Shown: positions 7,850 to 17,218 of the stretch, piece by piece | How the letters are laid out: every line of letters starts with the position of its first letter | Numbering within the stretch: position 1 is the stretch's first letter | DNA from: an uncultured Clostridia bacterium | Lineage (GTDB): Bacteria; Bacillota; Clostridia; Oscillospirales; Acutalibacteraceae | Length of the DNA: 57,700 nt | NCBI GenBank assembly: GCA_927362715.1 | Contig: CAKMIX010000017.1 | Coordinates: 1-57,700, forward strand | Direction of reading: 5' to 3' | The notes under the pieces: generated by a model | Database searches by the model: none | Seen by the model: the letters and a program-made list of their open reading frames with translations, nothing else | Told to the model about the DNA's origin: nothing | Position numbers and translations under genes: made by a program

Positions 7850-9241
7850 TTGATACATCAGTATAAGCTCGGCGGCTACAACATCGTGCTCGACGTATTC
7901 AGCGGCGCGGTGCATGCGGTGGACGAGGTCGCTTATGACGCGATCGCGCTGTACGAAACGCACACAAAAGACGAGATCAAGGCAGAGCTTCTCGCAAAAT
8001 ACGGGGAAAGGGAGAACCTTTCCGCCGGCGAGATTGACGAAGTGCTTGCGGACATCGAACAGCTCAAAGCGGACGGCAAGCTGTTCACCGAGGACGTTTA
8101 CGCCGACCGCGCCTTTGATTTTAAAAACCGCAGCACCGTTGTCAAAGCGCTTTGCCTGCATGTGGCGCACACCTGCAATCTCAACTGCTCATACTGCTTC
8201 GCCGCGCAGGGCAAATACCACGGCGAGCGGGCGCTGATGTCGTTTGAGACGGGCAAACGCGCGCTCGACTTTTTAGTGGAACATTCGGGTACGCGCAAGA
8301 ACTTAGAGGTTGATTTTTTCGGCGGCGAGCCGCTGATGAATTTTGAAGTCGTGAAGCAGCTTGTGGCGTATGCGCGCAGCATCGAAAGGCAAGCGGGCAA
8401 AAACTTCCGCTTTACCTTAACGACGAACGGTGTACTGTTGAACGACGAGGTGACCGAATTCGCCAACCGTGAGTGCCACAACGTTGTGCTCTCTTTAGAC
8501 GGGCGCAAGGAAGTGCACGACCGCCTGCGCAAGACGGTAAACGGACAGGGCAGCTATGACCTCATCGTGCCGAAGTTTCAGGATTTCGTGCAAAAGCGCG
8601 GCAACCGCGGCTACTATGTGCGCGGGACGTACACGAAGTACAATTTGGACTTTACAAACGATATTTTCCACATGGCGGACTTAGGCTTTACGGAGCTTTC
8701 CATGGAGCCCGTAGTCAGCGCGCCCGACGACCCGTACGCTTTAAGTGAAGCGGATCTGCCGACGCTTTACAAGCAGTATGAACTGCTCGCCGAAGAAATG
8801 CTGCGCCGCAGACGTGCGGGCAAGCCTTTCACGTTCTATCACTATATGATCGACCTATCGGGCGGGCCGTGCATATACAAGCGCATTTCCGGCTGCGGCT
8901 CGGGTACGGAATACCTTGCCGTAACGCCGTGGGGCGACCTGTACCCCTGTCATCAATTTGTCGGCGATGAAAAATACCGTTTGGGCGATATTTGGAGCGG
9001 CGTAACCAACACGGAAGTGCAGCAGGAATTCAAGCTGTGCAACGCCTATGCGCGTAAAGAATGCCGCGACTGCTGGGCAAAACTCTATTGCAGCGGCGGC
9101 TGCGCGGCGAACGCCTACCACGCAACGGGAGCGGTCACGGGCGTTTATGAGCTGGGCTGTAAGCTTTTCAAAAAGCGGATGGAATGCGCCATCATGCTGA
9201 AGGTCGCCGAAGCGCTGGACAAAGCGGAAAGCAATATGTAA
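7850..9241 (+). CDS. scfB: SCIFF radical SAM maturase (SPASM domain)
   Basis: A 463-residue radical SAM/SPASM enzyme that modifies the SCIFF peptide. Residues 1-90 form the peptide-binding RRE-like domain. The radical SAM core follows with CNLNCSYC (C109, C113, C116) and FFGGEP (156-161). The C-terminal part has the cysteine-rich SPASM region ending in CRDCWAKLYCSGGCAANAYH, which binds auxiliary iron-sulfur clusters. The TTG at 7850, after GAAAGGA, gives the family's usual start MIHQYKL; a second TTG at 7820 would sit in the terminator T-run. The thioether chemistry is inferred from the family. Confidence 0.93.
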   Translation: MIHQYKLGGYNIVLDVFSGAVHAVDEVAYDAIALYETHTKDEIKAELLAKYGERENLSAGEIDEVLADIEQLKADGKLFTEDVYADRAFDFKNRSTVVKALCLHVAHTCNLNCSYCFAAQGKYHGERALMSFETGKRALDFLVEHSGTRKNLEVDFFGGEPLMNFEVVKQLVAYARSIERQAGKNFRFTLTTNGVLLNDEVTEFANRECHNVVLSLDGRKEVHDRLRKTVNGQGSYDLIVPKFQDFVQKRGNRGYYVRGTYTKYNLDFTNDIFHMADLGFTELSMEPVVSAPDDPYALSEADLPTLYKQYELLAEEMLRRRRAGKPFTFYHYMIDLSGGPCIYKRISGCGSGTEYLAVTPWGDLYPCHQFVGDEKYRLGDIWSGVTNTEVQQEFKLCNAYARKECRDCWAKLYCSGGCAANAYHATGAVTGVYELGCKLFKKRMECAIMLKVAEALDKAESNM

Positions 9242-9280
9242 GCCTTTTACGGCTATTCCGGCAAACAAGGGGTGAAACGC

Positions 9281-9559
9281 ATGACCGCATTTTTAGCCGG
9301 CTATATCGGCATTGCGGTGCTCGTGATGCTGTCGGTCTACGGGCTTTCTTACAGCGAACGCCCGCAGAACAAGTGCAGGGTCGTTTTACTGATCGTGTAT
9401 ATTCTCTCGATCGTCGGCGTGCTGTTTGCGACCGGCGTTCTGGAGGTGCGGTTCGGGTGGAACCGCCTGTATTCCACGCTTATTGCGGCAGGCGTTTTGG
9501 TCGGCGTATACTTTGCGGATACGCTTGGCAAACGCGCGCGGGAACACAAAGAGAAATAA
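9281..9559 (+). CDS. Small membrane protein downstream of scfB
   Basis: A 92-residue protein with three predicted membrane helices (about 1-24, 33-55 and 64-83) and a basic C-terminal tail (GKRAREHKEK). AAGGGGTG lies 7 bases upstream of the ATG at 9281. I do not recognise the family. Small membrane proteins are often found near SCIFF genes in Clostridia, but whether this one takes part in export or anchoring of the peptide is not visible. It begins 39 bases after scfB and probably shares its transcript. Confidence 0.7.
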   Translation: MTAFLAGYIGIAVLVMLSVYGLSYSERPQNKCRVVLLIVYILSIVGVLFATGVLEVRFGWNRLYSTLIAAGVLVGVYFADTLGKRAREHKEK

Positions 9560-9577
9560 AGAATCAAAAAGAGGAGG

Positions 9578-9910
9578 ATGTTTTATGTTGACACGGGATA
9601 TGCTGCAAATGCTGCGCATGCTGAAGTTGAAACCCGCAAAAAGGCGGATGCGTTGGATGAACTTGCAGATTTTGCAGAAAGCTGTGTAGAACCGGATTCG
9701 TCGTATGTTGCCGCGTTCGAGAATGCAATTGACGCTGTACGCGACACCGCCGGCGACATGGATAATTTTGCTGACGATGTTGCCCGGCTTTTAGAGGATT
9801 ATGAAGAAATGCTTTTGCATTCTGCCGGCAAGGTAAATACTTTGGTGGGAACTTTCCTATATCCGGATGATTTCAAAAATAATTGTCAATCTAAAGAAAC
9901 ATATCTTTGA
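9578..9910 (+). CDS. Hypothetical acidic helical protein, start and frame uncertain
   Basis: A 110-codon frame whose middle (ADALDELADFAESC to DDVARLLEDYEEM) is strongly acidic and has helical heptad periodicity, so it looks coding. The start is odd. The Shine-Dalgarno GAGGAGG (9571-9577) touches the ATG at 9578, which is too close. The next ATG, 7 bases further at 9585, has ideal spacing but is in another frame that stops after 34 codons. Possible explanations are a frameshift near 9590-9640 (real or an assembly error) or use of a weak upstream site. Family not recognised. Confidence 0.5.
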   Translation: MFYVDTGYAANAAHAEVETRKKADALDELADFAESCVEPDSSYVAAFENAIDAVRDTAGDMDNFADDVARLLEDYEEMLLHSAGKVNTLVGTFLYPDDFKNNCQSKETYL

Positions 9911-9920
9911 GTGAAATTAC

Positions 9921-9951
9921 AAACAGGCTGCCCGAAAGGGCAGCCTGTTTT
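9921..9951. terminator. Intrinsic terminator, also facing the ATPase operon
   Basis: Perfect 13-bp stem (AAACAGGCTGCCC / GGGCAGCCTGTTT) closed by a GAAA tetraloop. It lies between the convergent SCIFF region and the last ATPase gene and can stop both. Confidence 0.88.
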
Positions 9952-9970
9952 ATATTTGCTGAAAATAATT

Positions 9971-10612
9971 TTACTGCGCTTCGTCCGATTGGGACTCCGC
10001 CTGCGCGCGCATTTTTACGGATTTTACGACCTTGAGGCGCGTGAAATCCTCGCGTTCCTTTTCGTCGAGCGCCTCCGTGATGAACTTCACGGTCGCCTCG
10101 AACTGCGGGATCAAAATGTTGCTTAACGCATTCGCGCGCTTCTGCGTTTTCTTGACCGCATCCGCAAGGCGGAAGATGGACGCCTGCGTTTCGGCAAGCC
10201 GCACGGTAAGCTGCTTTGCACGGTTGAACTGCCGATAGGCTTCGTCGAGATGCGAATTCGTCCGGTGGAAGCCGTAGTGCGGCTCCGCCTGGGTCTCCGG
10301 GAGTTCCAAGATCGGGATCTCCACGCCCATGACGCTCTTGCCGCGCGCCGAAAGGGAAACATCTACGGGCACACTGCGTGCAAAGTTGCCGCAGAGCCCC
10401 AAGGTGATATTTGCAAGCCGCAGTGAAGCATAAGCCTGCTTGTAAACGTCGCCGATCTGCGACTCGACCTCGCGTGCTTCATCCACAAGCTGCATCATCT
10501 CACGCACCAGAATGCTGCGTTTGCGGTCCATCAGCTCATACCCCATGCGCGCGAGCTCCAGCGACTTCTGGGTCGCCATTAAATTTGCCTTTGTCGGAAA
10601 CACCTGCGCCAA
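9971..10612 (-). CDS. atpD: V/A-type ATP synthase subunit D (central shaft)
   Basis: A 213-residue, largely alpha-helical protein with the subunit D N-terminus QVFPTKANLMATQKSLELAR and long helical ends that form the rotating coiled-coil shaft inside the A3B3 head. The start is TTG at 10612 with GGAGGTG upstream. It is the last gene of the ATPase operon, 35 bases after subunit B. The conserved YELMDRKRSILVREMM segment is typical of the family. (The symbol follows V-type naming, not F-type.). Confidence 0.93.
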   Translation of the reverse strand: MAQVFPTKANLMATQKSLELARMGYELMDRKRSILVREMMQLVDEAREVESQIGDVYKQAYASLRLANITLGLCGNFARSVPVDVSLSARGKSVMGVEIPILELPETQAEPHYGFHRTNSHLDEAYRQFNRAKQLTVRLAETQASIFRLADAVKKTQKRANALSNILIPQFEATVKFITEALDEKEREDFTRLKVVKSVKMRAQAESQSDEAQ

Positions 10613-10647
10613 GCGAATTCACCTCCCGAATCCATATTTGCGCCGCG

Positions 10648-12024
10648 TTATGCGGATTCGCCTTTATAATGCTTTTCGAGCGTCTTTTCGTCCACACGGT
10701 CGAGCATGCGGCGCGGCAGCATGGACAAAAGCGCCCACCCAAGGTCGAGCGTCTGATCCATTGTACGGTTTTCCGTAAAGCTCTGGTTTAAGAACCGGGC
10801 TTCAAACGCTCTGCCGAATTCCATAAGCAGCTTATCGTCGGCAGAAAGTTCCTCTTCGCCGATGACCGACGCGAGCGCCTTAGCATCCTGCACCTTGGCA
10901 TAGGACGCGAGAAGCTGGTTGCTTAAGTCCGCGTGATCCTCGCGTGTAAAGCCTGCGCCGATGCCGTCCTTCATCAAACGCGACAGCGACGGCAGAACAT
11001 CCACGGGCGGGTAAATGCCCTTGTAGTCCAAGTCGCGGTTCAAAACGATCTGCCCTTCGGTGATATAGCCTGTTAAGTCGGGGATCGGGTGGGTGATGTC
11101 GTCATTGGGCATGGTGAGGATCGGGCTCTGTGTGACCGAGCCTTCCACGACTTTCAGCATACCCGCGCGCTCATAAAGCGACGCAAGATCGGAATACAGA
11201 TAGCCGGGGAAGCCCTTTCTGCCGGGGATCTCGCCCTTGGAGCCGGAAAATTCCCGCAGCGCCTCGGCGTAAGAGGTCATATCCGTTAAAATGACAAGAA
11301 TGTGCATATGCCGTGTGAACGCCAGATACTCCGCAATGGTCAGCGCGACACGCGGCGTCATAATGCGCTCAACGATCGGGTCGTTGGCAAGGTTTAAGAG
11401 CATCACCACGCGGTGCATGACGTTTGCTTCTTCAAACGAGGTGCGGAAATACTGTGCCACGTCGTTTTTCACGCCCATCGCCGCAAATACAACCGCGAAG
11501 TCGCTGCCGTCGGCAGTGGACGCCTGCCGCACGATCTGCACGGCAAGCTCGTTGTGCTGCATGCCCGAGCCCGAAAAAATGGGCAGCTTCTGCCCGCGGA
11601 TGAGCGTGGCGAGCGCATCAATAGAGGAAATACCGGTGTGGATGTAGTTACGCGGGTATTCGCGCGAAACGGGGTTGATGGGCGCGCCGTTTACGTCGCG
11701 CACCTCCTCGGGGAACACCTCGCCGAGCCCGTCGATGGGTCTGCCGAGACCGTCGAACACGCGCCCTAAAATCTCGGGAGACAGCGCGACCTGCATGGGC
11801 TTACCCGTGAAGATCGTTTCGGTGTTGGACATGGACATGCCGCGCGTGCCCTCGAATACCTGCACCGAGACCTCGTCGCCGTCGATCTTGACAACACGCC
11901 CCGTGCGCTCGGTGCCGTCTGTCAAATGCAGACGCACGATCTCTTCATTGGCGGCGTTTTCCACGCCGGAAAGCGTTGCAAGCGACCCGTTCACGCCGCT
12001 TAATTTCAAATGTCTGACAAGCAA
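10648..12024 (-). CDS. atpB: V/A-type ATP synthase subunit B (non-catalytic)
   Basis: A 458-residue protein of the ATPase alpha/beta superfamily. In place of a true P-loop it has the non-catalytic SGSGMQHN (151-158), the usual mark of V-type subunit B. Other family segments are [13 protein letters not shown] (88-100), the [11 protein letters not shown] segment and [17 protein letters not shown]-like sequence. The start is TTG at 12024 behind GGGGG. It sits 14 bases after subunit A. It forms the hexameric head with subunit A. Confidence 0.95.
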   Translation of the reverse strand: MLVRHLKLSGVNGSLATLSGVENAANEEIVRLHLTDGTERTGRVVKIDGDEVSVQVFEGTRGMSMSNTETIFTGKPMQVALSPEILGRVFDGLGRPIDGLGEVFPEEVRDVNGAPINPVSREYPRNYIHTGISSIDALATLIRGQKLPIFSGSGMQHNELAVQIVRQASTADGSDFAVVFAAMGVKNDVAQYFRTSFEEANVMHRVVMLLNLANDPIVERIMTPRVALTIAEYLAFTRHMHILVILTDMTSYAEALREFSGSKGEIPGRKGFPGYLYSDLASLYERAGMLKVVEGSVTQSPILTMPNDDITHPIPDLTGYITEGQIVLNRDLDYKGIYPPVDVLPSLSRLMKDGIGAGFTREDHADLSNQLLASYAKVQDAKALASVIGEEELSADDKLLMEFGRAFEARFLNQSFTENRTMDQTLDLGWALLSMLPRRMLDRVDEKTLEKHYKGESA

Positions 12025-12038
12025 AGTTCCGCCCCCTT

Positions 12039-13793
12039 TCAGCGCAGGATGCCGTCTACGGCGGCGTCGATGTCGCGGATATAATCGTCAAGCATCTCCG
12101 TCTTGTCGTTCGGCACATCGTATTTCATTTTGACAAGCTGCTCAAAGATCCCCGTTTGCAGCAGCACGGAGATCGGGATCTGCCGTGCGACGACTTCTCT
12201 GGCGCGGTGGTACAGATGCAAAATCACATGCATCATTTTATACTGTTTTTCCAGCGGCACATAGGTGTCCTCCGCATGGAAGGCGTTTTGCTGCAAAAAC
12301 CCGACACGGATCACGCGCGCGATCTCGATGACCAGCTTCTGATCATCCGGCAGCACGTCGGCGCCGATGAGCTTGACGATCTCCATAAGCGTGTTTTCCT
12401 CTTGCAAGAGCGCACACAGCTCATCGCGGTCGCTCGAGAACTGGGGCGACACGTTGTCGCGGTACCAATTCGTCAGCTCGTTCGTGTACTCACTGTATGA
12501 AAGCGTCCAGTTGATCGCGGGGTAATGCCGCGCGTATGCCAAGGATTTGTCCAGCGCCCAAAAGCAGCGCGTGAACCGCTTGGTATTCTGTGTGACAGGC
12601 TCCGAAAAATCCGAGCCCTGCGGCGAGACCGCACCGATCAGCGTTACGGAGCCTTCGCTGCCGTTTAAGGTTTCGGTACGCCCCGCGCGCTCATAGAACT
12701 CCGAAAGGCGCGAAGGCAGATATGCGGGGAAGCCCTCGTCGGCAGGCATTTCTTCAAGCCGCCCTGAAATCTCGCGCAGCGCTTCCGCCCAGCGGGAGGT
12801 CGAGTCCGCCATAAGCGCGGTATGGTAACCCATATCGCGGTAGTATTCCGCAAGGGTGATACCCGTGTAAATGGAAGCTTCGCGCGCCGCGACGGGCATG
12901 TTGGAGGTGTTGGCGATGAGCACCGTTCGGTCAAGAAGCGATTTGCCCGTGCGCGGGTCGGTAAGTTCCGAAAATTCGGAGAGCACCTGCGTCATTTCAT
13001 TGCCGCGTTCACCGCAGCCGACGTAGATGATGATGTCCGCGTCGCACCATTTGGCAAGCTGGTGCTGCGTCATGGTCTTGCCCGTACCGAAGCCGCCGGG
13101 GATCGCCGCAGCGCCGCCCTTGGCTACGGGGAACACCGTATCGATCACGCGCTGCCCGGTAATCAGCGGACGGTCGGCGGGCAGGCGCTTTCTGGTGGGA
13201 CGCGGCGTGCGAATAGGCCATGTCTGCATCAGCGTCAGGTCAACCGTTTTGCCGTCGTCGGTTTGAAGCCGTGCGACGGTATCCTGCACATGATATGCGC
13301 CGTCGGGGAGAACTTCCGACACCGTGCCCGAAAGATTCGGTGCGAGCATCACCTTGTGCTCGACAGCCGAGGTCTCAGGGCAGGTCGCATACACATCGCC
13401 GCCCGAAAGACGGTCGCCGACTTTTATGCACAGGTGCACATCATAGGTCTTTTCGGTATCCAGCGGTGAAAATTTCGCGCCGCGCCCGATGAATGCGCCG
13501 AACTGTTTTTCCAAAGCCGGCAGCGGGCGCTGGATGCCGTCGAAAATATTGCCCAAAAGCCCGGGCCCGAGTGTAACGCTCATAGCGCTGCCCGTAGCGT
13601 ATACGGGTTCGCCCACTTTGAGCCCTGCCGTCTCTTCGTAAACCTGAATAGTGGTTTTGTCTTGCTGCAGCCCGATGACTTCGCCGATGAGACGCGCGTT
13701 GCCGACATAGACCGTCTCCATCATCTGAAGACCGGTTTCGCCGCGGACGGTAATGACCGGCCCGTTGATGCCGTAGATCTGATACGCCGTCAT
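12039..13793 (-). CDS. atpA: V/A-type ATP synthase subunit A (catalytic)
   Basis: A 584-residue catalytic subunit. The Walker A motif GGFGTGKT is at 233-240, followed by [11 protein letters not shown] and the Walker B-containing [24 protein letters not shown]. The ~90-residue non-homologous insertion between the N-terminal barrel and the nucleotide domain, typical of V/A-type A subunits, is present at about 110-200. It overlaps the subunit E gene by 4 bp. It hydrolyses or makes ATP in the soluble head. Confidence 0.96.
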   Translation of the reverse strand: MTAYQIYGINGPVITVRGETGLQMMETVYVGNARLIGEVIGLQQDKTTIQVYEETAGLKVGEPVYATGSAMSVTLGPGLLGNIFDGIQRPLPALEKQFGAFIGRGAKFSPLDTEKTYDVHLCIKVGDRLSGGDVYATCPETSAVEHKVMLAPNLSGTVSEVLPDGAYHVQDTVARLQTDDGKTVDLTLMQTWPIRTPRPTRKRLPADRPLITGQRVIDTVFPVAKGGAAAIPGGFGTGKTMTQHQLAKWCDADIIIYVGCGERGNEMTQVLSEFSELTDPRTGKSLLDRTVLIANTSNMPVAAREASIYTGITLAEYYRDMGYHTALMADSTSRWAEALREISGRLEEMPADEGFPAYLPSRLSEFYERAGRTETLNGSEGSVTLIGAVSPQGSDFSEPVTQNTKRFTRCFWALDKSLAYARHYPAINWTLSYSEYTNELTNWYRDNVSPQFSSDRDELCALLQEENTLMEIVKLIGADVLPDDQKLVIEIARVIRVGFLQQNAFHAEDTYVPLEKQYKMMHVILHLYHRAREVVARQIPISVLLQTGIFEQLVKMKYDVPNDKTEMLDDYIRDIDAAVDGILR

Positions 13794-14398
13794 TCTTCCG
13801 CCTCCTCTATGGAAAGTCCGGAAACAGCCAAAAACTGCGTCTTCTGCTGTTCCAATCGCGCGTCAAGTGTATCATCCGCCAAAAGCCCGGTCGCTCCGGC
13901 GCGTACCTTTACCCCGCCGAGCAAGATCGTCGCGTCGCAGACAAACTGTGTGTCTTTCGGCAGGTCTGCACAAAGCGTTTCGGCAAGGGGCATATCCGCT
14001 TCCCGGAGATACACCGTCAAGCCCCTGCCGCCGACAGCCGCAGCCGCCTGTTCGGCGCTTTTTTTCAGCATATCGCGGTATTCCGGCGTTTCGGTAAACG
14101 CGGTGATGCGTGTACGCACGCGGTCAAACACCTGTTTTTCCAATTCTGCGCGCCGCTCTGTGAGCCGCTTGCGCGAAGCCTCCTCCAGTGCGGAGATCTC
14201 GCGGTTGAAATCCGCATCGATGCGTGCGATCTCATACTGCGCGTATGCATCGCTGCGCGCTTTTGCTTCCTGCTGCAAAGTCTCCAGCCGCTGCGTGCGC
14301 ACAGCCTCGGTCTCGCAGTCGATTTTCTCGCACTCCGCATCCGCAAGCCGGCGGACAGCGTCGAGGAAGACTGTGATATTGCCGTTTGGAATATCCAA
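13790..14398 (-). CDS. atpE: V/A-type ATP synthase subunit E (peripheral stalk)
   Basis: A 202-residue protein with a long charged helical N-terminal half (about 10-110, rich in Glu, Arg and Ala) and a compact C-terminal domain, as in V-type subunit E, half of the EG peripheral stalk. The start is TTG at 14398 behind AGGTG. It lies between F and A and overlaps A by 4 bp. Sequence conservation in this family is low, so the call rests on architecture and operon position. Confidence 0.82.
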   Translation of the reverse strand: MDIPNGNITVFLDAVRRLADAECEKIDCETEAVRTQRLETLQQEAKARSDAYAQYEIARIDADFNREISALEEASRKRLTERRAELEKQVFDRVRTRITAFTETPEYRDMLKKSAEQAAAAVGGRGLTVYLREADMPLAETLCADLPKDTQFVCDATILLGGVKVRAGATGLLADDTLDARLEQQKTQFLAVSGLSIEEAEE

Positions 14399-14425
14399 GG
14401 ATTTTCACCTCTTGCCTGCGGCGGC

Positions 14426-14731
14426 TCACAAACGGATGCCGACCGCCTCTTGAATGTATTGTGTAATGCTGCTCGTGCTGCCCGTCTCGCTTTCGCCGTC
14501 CGGGATCTCTAAAAGCAGCGGATGCGTCTGCCGCTGCAGCCGCGCAACGGTCTCGGCGCACGCTTCGCGCACGCCCGCCGTATAGAGGATCACGCCGATC
14601 TCCGCATTCGCGGCGGCGTCGCACAGCGCCTTTTCCATGTCGGCGCTTGAGCGCAGGCACGCGCCCTCCACGCCTGCAAGGCGCATGCCGATCACGGGAT
14701 CCAGCTTATCGCTGACCAAAAACAGTCGCAT
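14426..14731 (-). CDS. atpF: V/A-type ATP synthase subunit F
   Basis: A 101-residue small protein with the subunit F pattern: a short beta-strand start (MRLFLVSDK), DPVIGMRLAGVEG, and the IGVILYTAGV strand followed by a C-terminal helix (ITQYIQEAVGIRL). Subunit F binds the central shaft and tunes activity. It sits between K and E in the operon, with AGAGGG upstream of the ATG. Confidence 0.85.
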   Translation of the reverse strand: MRLFLVSDKLDPVIGMRLAGVEGACLRSSADMEKALCDAAANAEIGVILYTAGVREACAETVARLQRQTHPLLLEIPDGESETGSTSSITQYIQEAVGIRL

Positions 14732-14744
14732 ATTTTGCGCCCTC

Positions 14745-15218
14745 TTACAGCTCGTTGATGATCAAAATCGAGATGACCACGCCGAACAGCGCGATGGATT
14801 CGCCGAGCGCCACGAAGATCAGGGATTTACCGAAGGATTTCGGGTTCTCAGCGGTTGCAGCGATTGCCGCGGGGGCTGCCGCTGCCAGCGCGATACCGCC
14901 GCCGATGCCCGCAAGACCCGTTACGAGGCCTGCTGCCAAAAGCCCGAGGCCTTTTGAGGATTCCCCGGCGGTCGCATCCGCCTGCGCGGCGGTCTGCTCG
15001 GTCTGCGCGGTGTCCGTCGCCGTATTTGTATCCGAAGCAGCAAACACGTTAAACGAAAGCACCGACAAAAGCACCACCAGCACGCCGAAAACGGCAAGGT
15101 TCATGCCCATTGCGCGTTTCGCGGACTTTCCCTGATTGCGTTTGCGCAGGGCGATGAAAGCGGTCGCCAGCAGCGCCATGGGTGCAACGATCAACAAGAC
15201 ATAGAAAAATGCGGTCAT
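14745..15218 (-). CDS. atpK: V/A-type ATP synthase subunit K (membrane ring) with N-terminal extension
   Basis: A 157-residue proteolipid. The C-terminal hairpin (about 90-157) is the ion-carrying c-subunit: a glycine-rich helix GLAGIGGGIALAAAA, a polar loop ENPKSFGK and a second helix with the essential carboxylate E140 in VALGESIALFG. Residues 1-60 add another pair of hydrophobic helices without any carboxylate, and 61-89 form a Ala/Thr/Gln/Glu-rich linker. So the protein has four helices but only one ion site. Whether it carries protons or sodium is not decidable by eye. Confidence 0.9.
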   Translation of the reverse strand: MTAFFYVLLIVAPMALLATAFIALRKRNQGKSAKRAMGMNLAVFGVLVVLLSVLSFNVFAASDTNTATDTAQTEQTAAQADATAGESSKGLGLLAAGLVTGLAGIGGGIALAAAAPAAIAATAENPKSFGKSLIFVALGESIALFGVVISILIINEL

Positions 15219-15236
15219 AACAGATTCCTCCCGAAA

Positions 15237-17177
15237 TCAATTTGTATGAATTTGTTTGTGCAGGGTAACGGGTGTAAAAGGTTTGCCGTCGCCCTCGTAA
15301 AAACGGCTGAACATTTCGTAATATTCAAGACGCAGCACCTGGATGCCCGTCAAAAGCCCTTCAAGCACGATCACCAGCGCGTTGCCGAGGATGATGACAA
15401 ACAGGTTTTCGCTCTCGCCCGCAAGCGAGAACACAACCATCATCATGCCTGCATGCACCAGCACATACGCGCCGACGCGCAGGAAAGACAGGGTATTGGA
15501 AAGGTAAGAAAGGACGTATTCGATGAGTTCAAAGAAATTCTGCAGCAGAAAATCCGGTACGCTCTCGGGCTTCCAATCGGGGTGCTTATCGACGATGCCG
15601 ATGGGGATCTCCTTGATATACAAGAGCACCGCCGAAATGCCCAGCAGCACGCCGCAGACATTCGTGGGGATCGGCGCCGGGCCGCCCATAAAGCCGGAGG
15701 CAAGGTTGACGCCCATGAGATACAGCACAATGCCTGCAAGCCCATTTTGGCTGAAAAGCGCTTCGCCGAACTGCCGGCGCTTCAGGCTTGCATATATGTG
15801 GATGAGCATTGCGCAGACCATGAGGAACACGCCGATGCCGATGGCAATGAGCAGCACGGTATTGATGCTGTCCATAACGGAAAACGGCTTGCCGCTCCAT
15901 CCGAGGGCGTGGTACACCGGGTCGAGCATTTCCTCAAACCCGAACACGCTGCCGAACAAAAATCCGAACACCGCAGACGAAAGCCCGCAGGGGATCAAGA
16001 TCTTGCCGAGCTCCATTTTTTTGAGCTTCCACATAAGGAAGCCCGCAAGGCTCACCACAAGCCCCTGCCCCAAGTCGCCGAACATGATGCCGAACAATAT
16101 GGTATACGTCACCGCGACAAACGGCGTCACATCCACGTCGCTGCGGCCGGGCGAGCCGTACATTTCAATATAATACCGGTATGGGGAAACAAGCGCTCTG
16201 TACAGCGGCCCGCGCTGTTTATATTGAACGGGGACCGAAACTTTCTCGCTCTTCGGCGGTTCCTCTACCTCCGCAGAGACATCCTTGATCGTATCGATGC
16301 GTTCGGAAAGCCCGCGCACACGGCTTTCGGGCACAAAGCCCACAAGCATAAAATTCTTTTCATTGTGCAGAGCATAGCTGCGCAGCGAAAACACCGCGTT
16401 TTGCCGAAGAAGCTTCGTATACAGCAGGTTGCAGTGCGCTTCTTCCTCTTTCCAGAACGCACGCAGATGGTCTTCGTTCTCGGAAATCTGCCCGTCGAGG
16501 ATCGCGATGCTTTTGCGGATTTCGGCGAGCACCTCATCCACCGTGCCGGCTGCGCCGGGAACGGAAAACGGTTCAAACAGCAGAAAGGCAAAAATACCGT
16601 CCACTTCATCAAGCTTATCGACCGGGGCAAAGTACACACCCCAATAATCGGTCTTGTCCTCCGAACACGGGCAGAACAGCAAATAGGGGTAATCGCGGAA
16701 CACTGTATTCAGCCGTGCGAGGCTCTCTTTCGGCATATGCCCGAAGCGCACCTTGATGAACTCACATGCGGAAATGCTGTCCAAATCGAGATCCAGCCCC
16801 GCGAAATGCGAATACTTGCGGATGCCGTCCTCACAAACCTCTTTCTGCTCGGTCAAAATACGGCGCGTTTCCAAAAGCTGGGAAGCGCGTTTTTCCACCG
16901 TGCGGATATAGTCGTCATCCGCGTCATCGGACACCGTTTCGGATGCAGTCTGCTCTTCCAGCGGAAACCCGAGCGAGGCCGCAAAATCCGTGAGCGCCGT
17001 GATTTTTTGCGTGTAGGGGTTCTCCTCCGAAAACGGAAGAAAGCCCATGGAGGAGGAAATATAATTCGATGCGGCATCCGGCTGGAAGCTCTCGCTTTCG
17101 CACAGCACCTCGCTGACTGCGGCAAGCTGACCGAGCGTGCCGCTGATCTTCATCAGCTTCATTCTTTCAATCGCCAT
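15237..17177 (-). CDS. atpI: V/A-type ATP synthase subunit I (a-subunit homologue)
   Basis: A 646-residue subunit that holds the ion half-channels. Residues 1-320 are the soluble arm, with ISACEFIKVRFGHMPKES and a coiled-coil segment. Residues ~355-646 hold about seven membrane helices, including the SNTLSFLRVGAYVLVHAG helix with the essential arginine R567. The end LRLEYYEMFSRFYEGDGKPF is typical. AAGGAG precedes the ATG at 17177. The upstream gene codes for a homologue of its soluble half only. Confidence 0.94.
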   Translation of the reverse strand: MAIERMKLMKISGTLGQLAAVSEVLCESESFQPDAASNYISSSMGFLPFSEENPYTQKITALTDFAASLGFPLEEQTASETVSDDADDDYIRTVEKRASQLLETRRILTEQKEVCEDGIRKYSHFAGLDLDLDSISACEFIKVRFGHMPKESLARLNTVFRDYPYLLFCPCSEDKTDYWGVYFAPVDKLDEVDGIFAFLLFEPFSVPGAAGTVDEVLAEIRKSIAILDGQISENEDHLRAFWKEEEAHCNLLYTKLLRQNAVFSLRSYALHNEKNFMLVGFVPESRVRGLSERIDTIKDVSAEVEEPPKSEKVSVPVQYKQRGPLYRALVSPYRYYIEMYGSPGRSDVDVTPFVAVTYTILFGIMFGDLGQGLVVSLAGFLMWKLKKMELGKILIPCGLSSAVFGFLFGSVFGFEEMLDPVYHALGWSGKPFSVMDSINTVLLIAIGIGVFLMVCAMLIHIYASLKRRQFGEALFSQNGLAGIVLYLMGVNLASGFMGGPAPIPTNVCGVLLGISAVLLYIKEIPIGIVDKHPDWKPESVPDFLLQNFFELIEYVLSYLSNTLSFLRVGAYVLVHAGMMMVVFSLAGESENLFVIILGNALVIVLEGLLTGIQVLRLEYYEMFSRFYEGDGKPFTPVTLHKQIHTN

Positions 17178-17218
17178 GGTATCTCCTTTTCCTTAGAAGA
17201 TTTTTTTGCGGGGAAAGA

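Noticed and set aside
9585-9689. 34-codon ORF starting at the well-placed ATG 9585
   Set aside because: It is basic and Met/Leu-rich without any protein pattern, and stops early, while the overlapping frame is convincing. Kept only as evidence for a start or frame problem.
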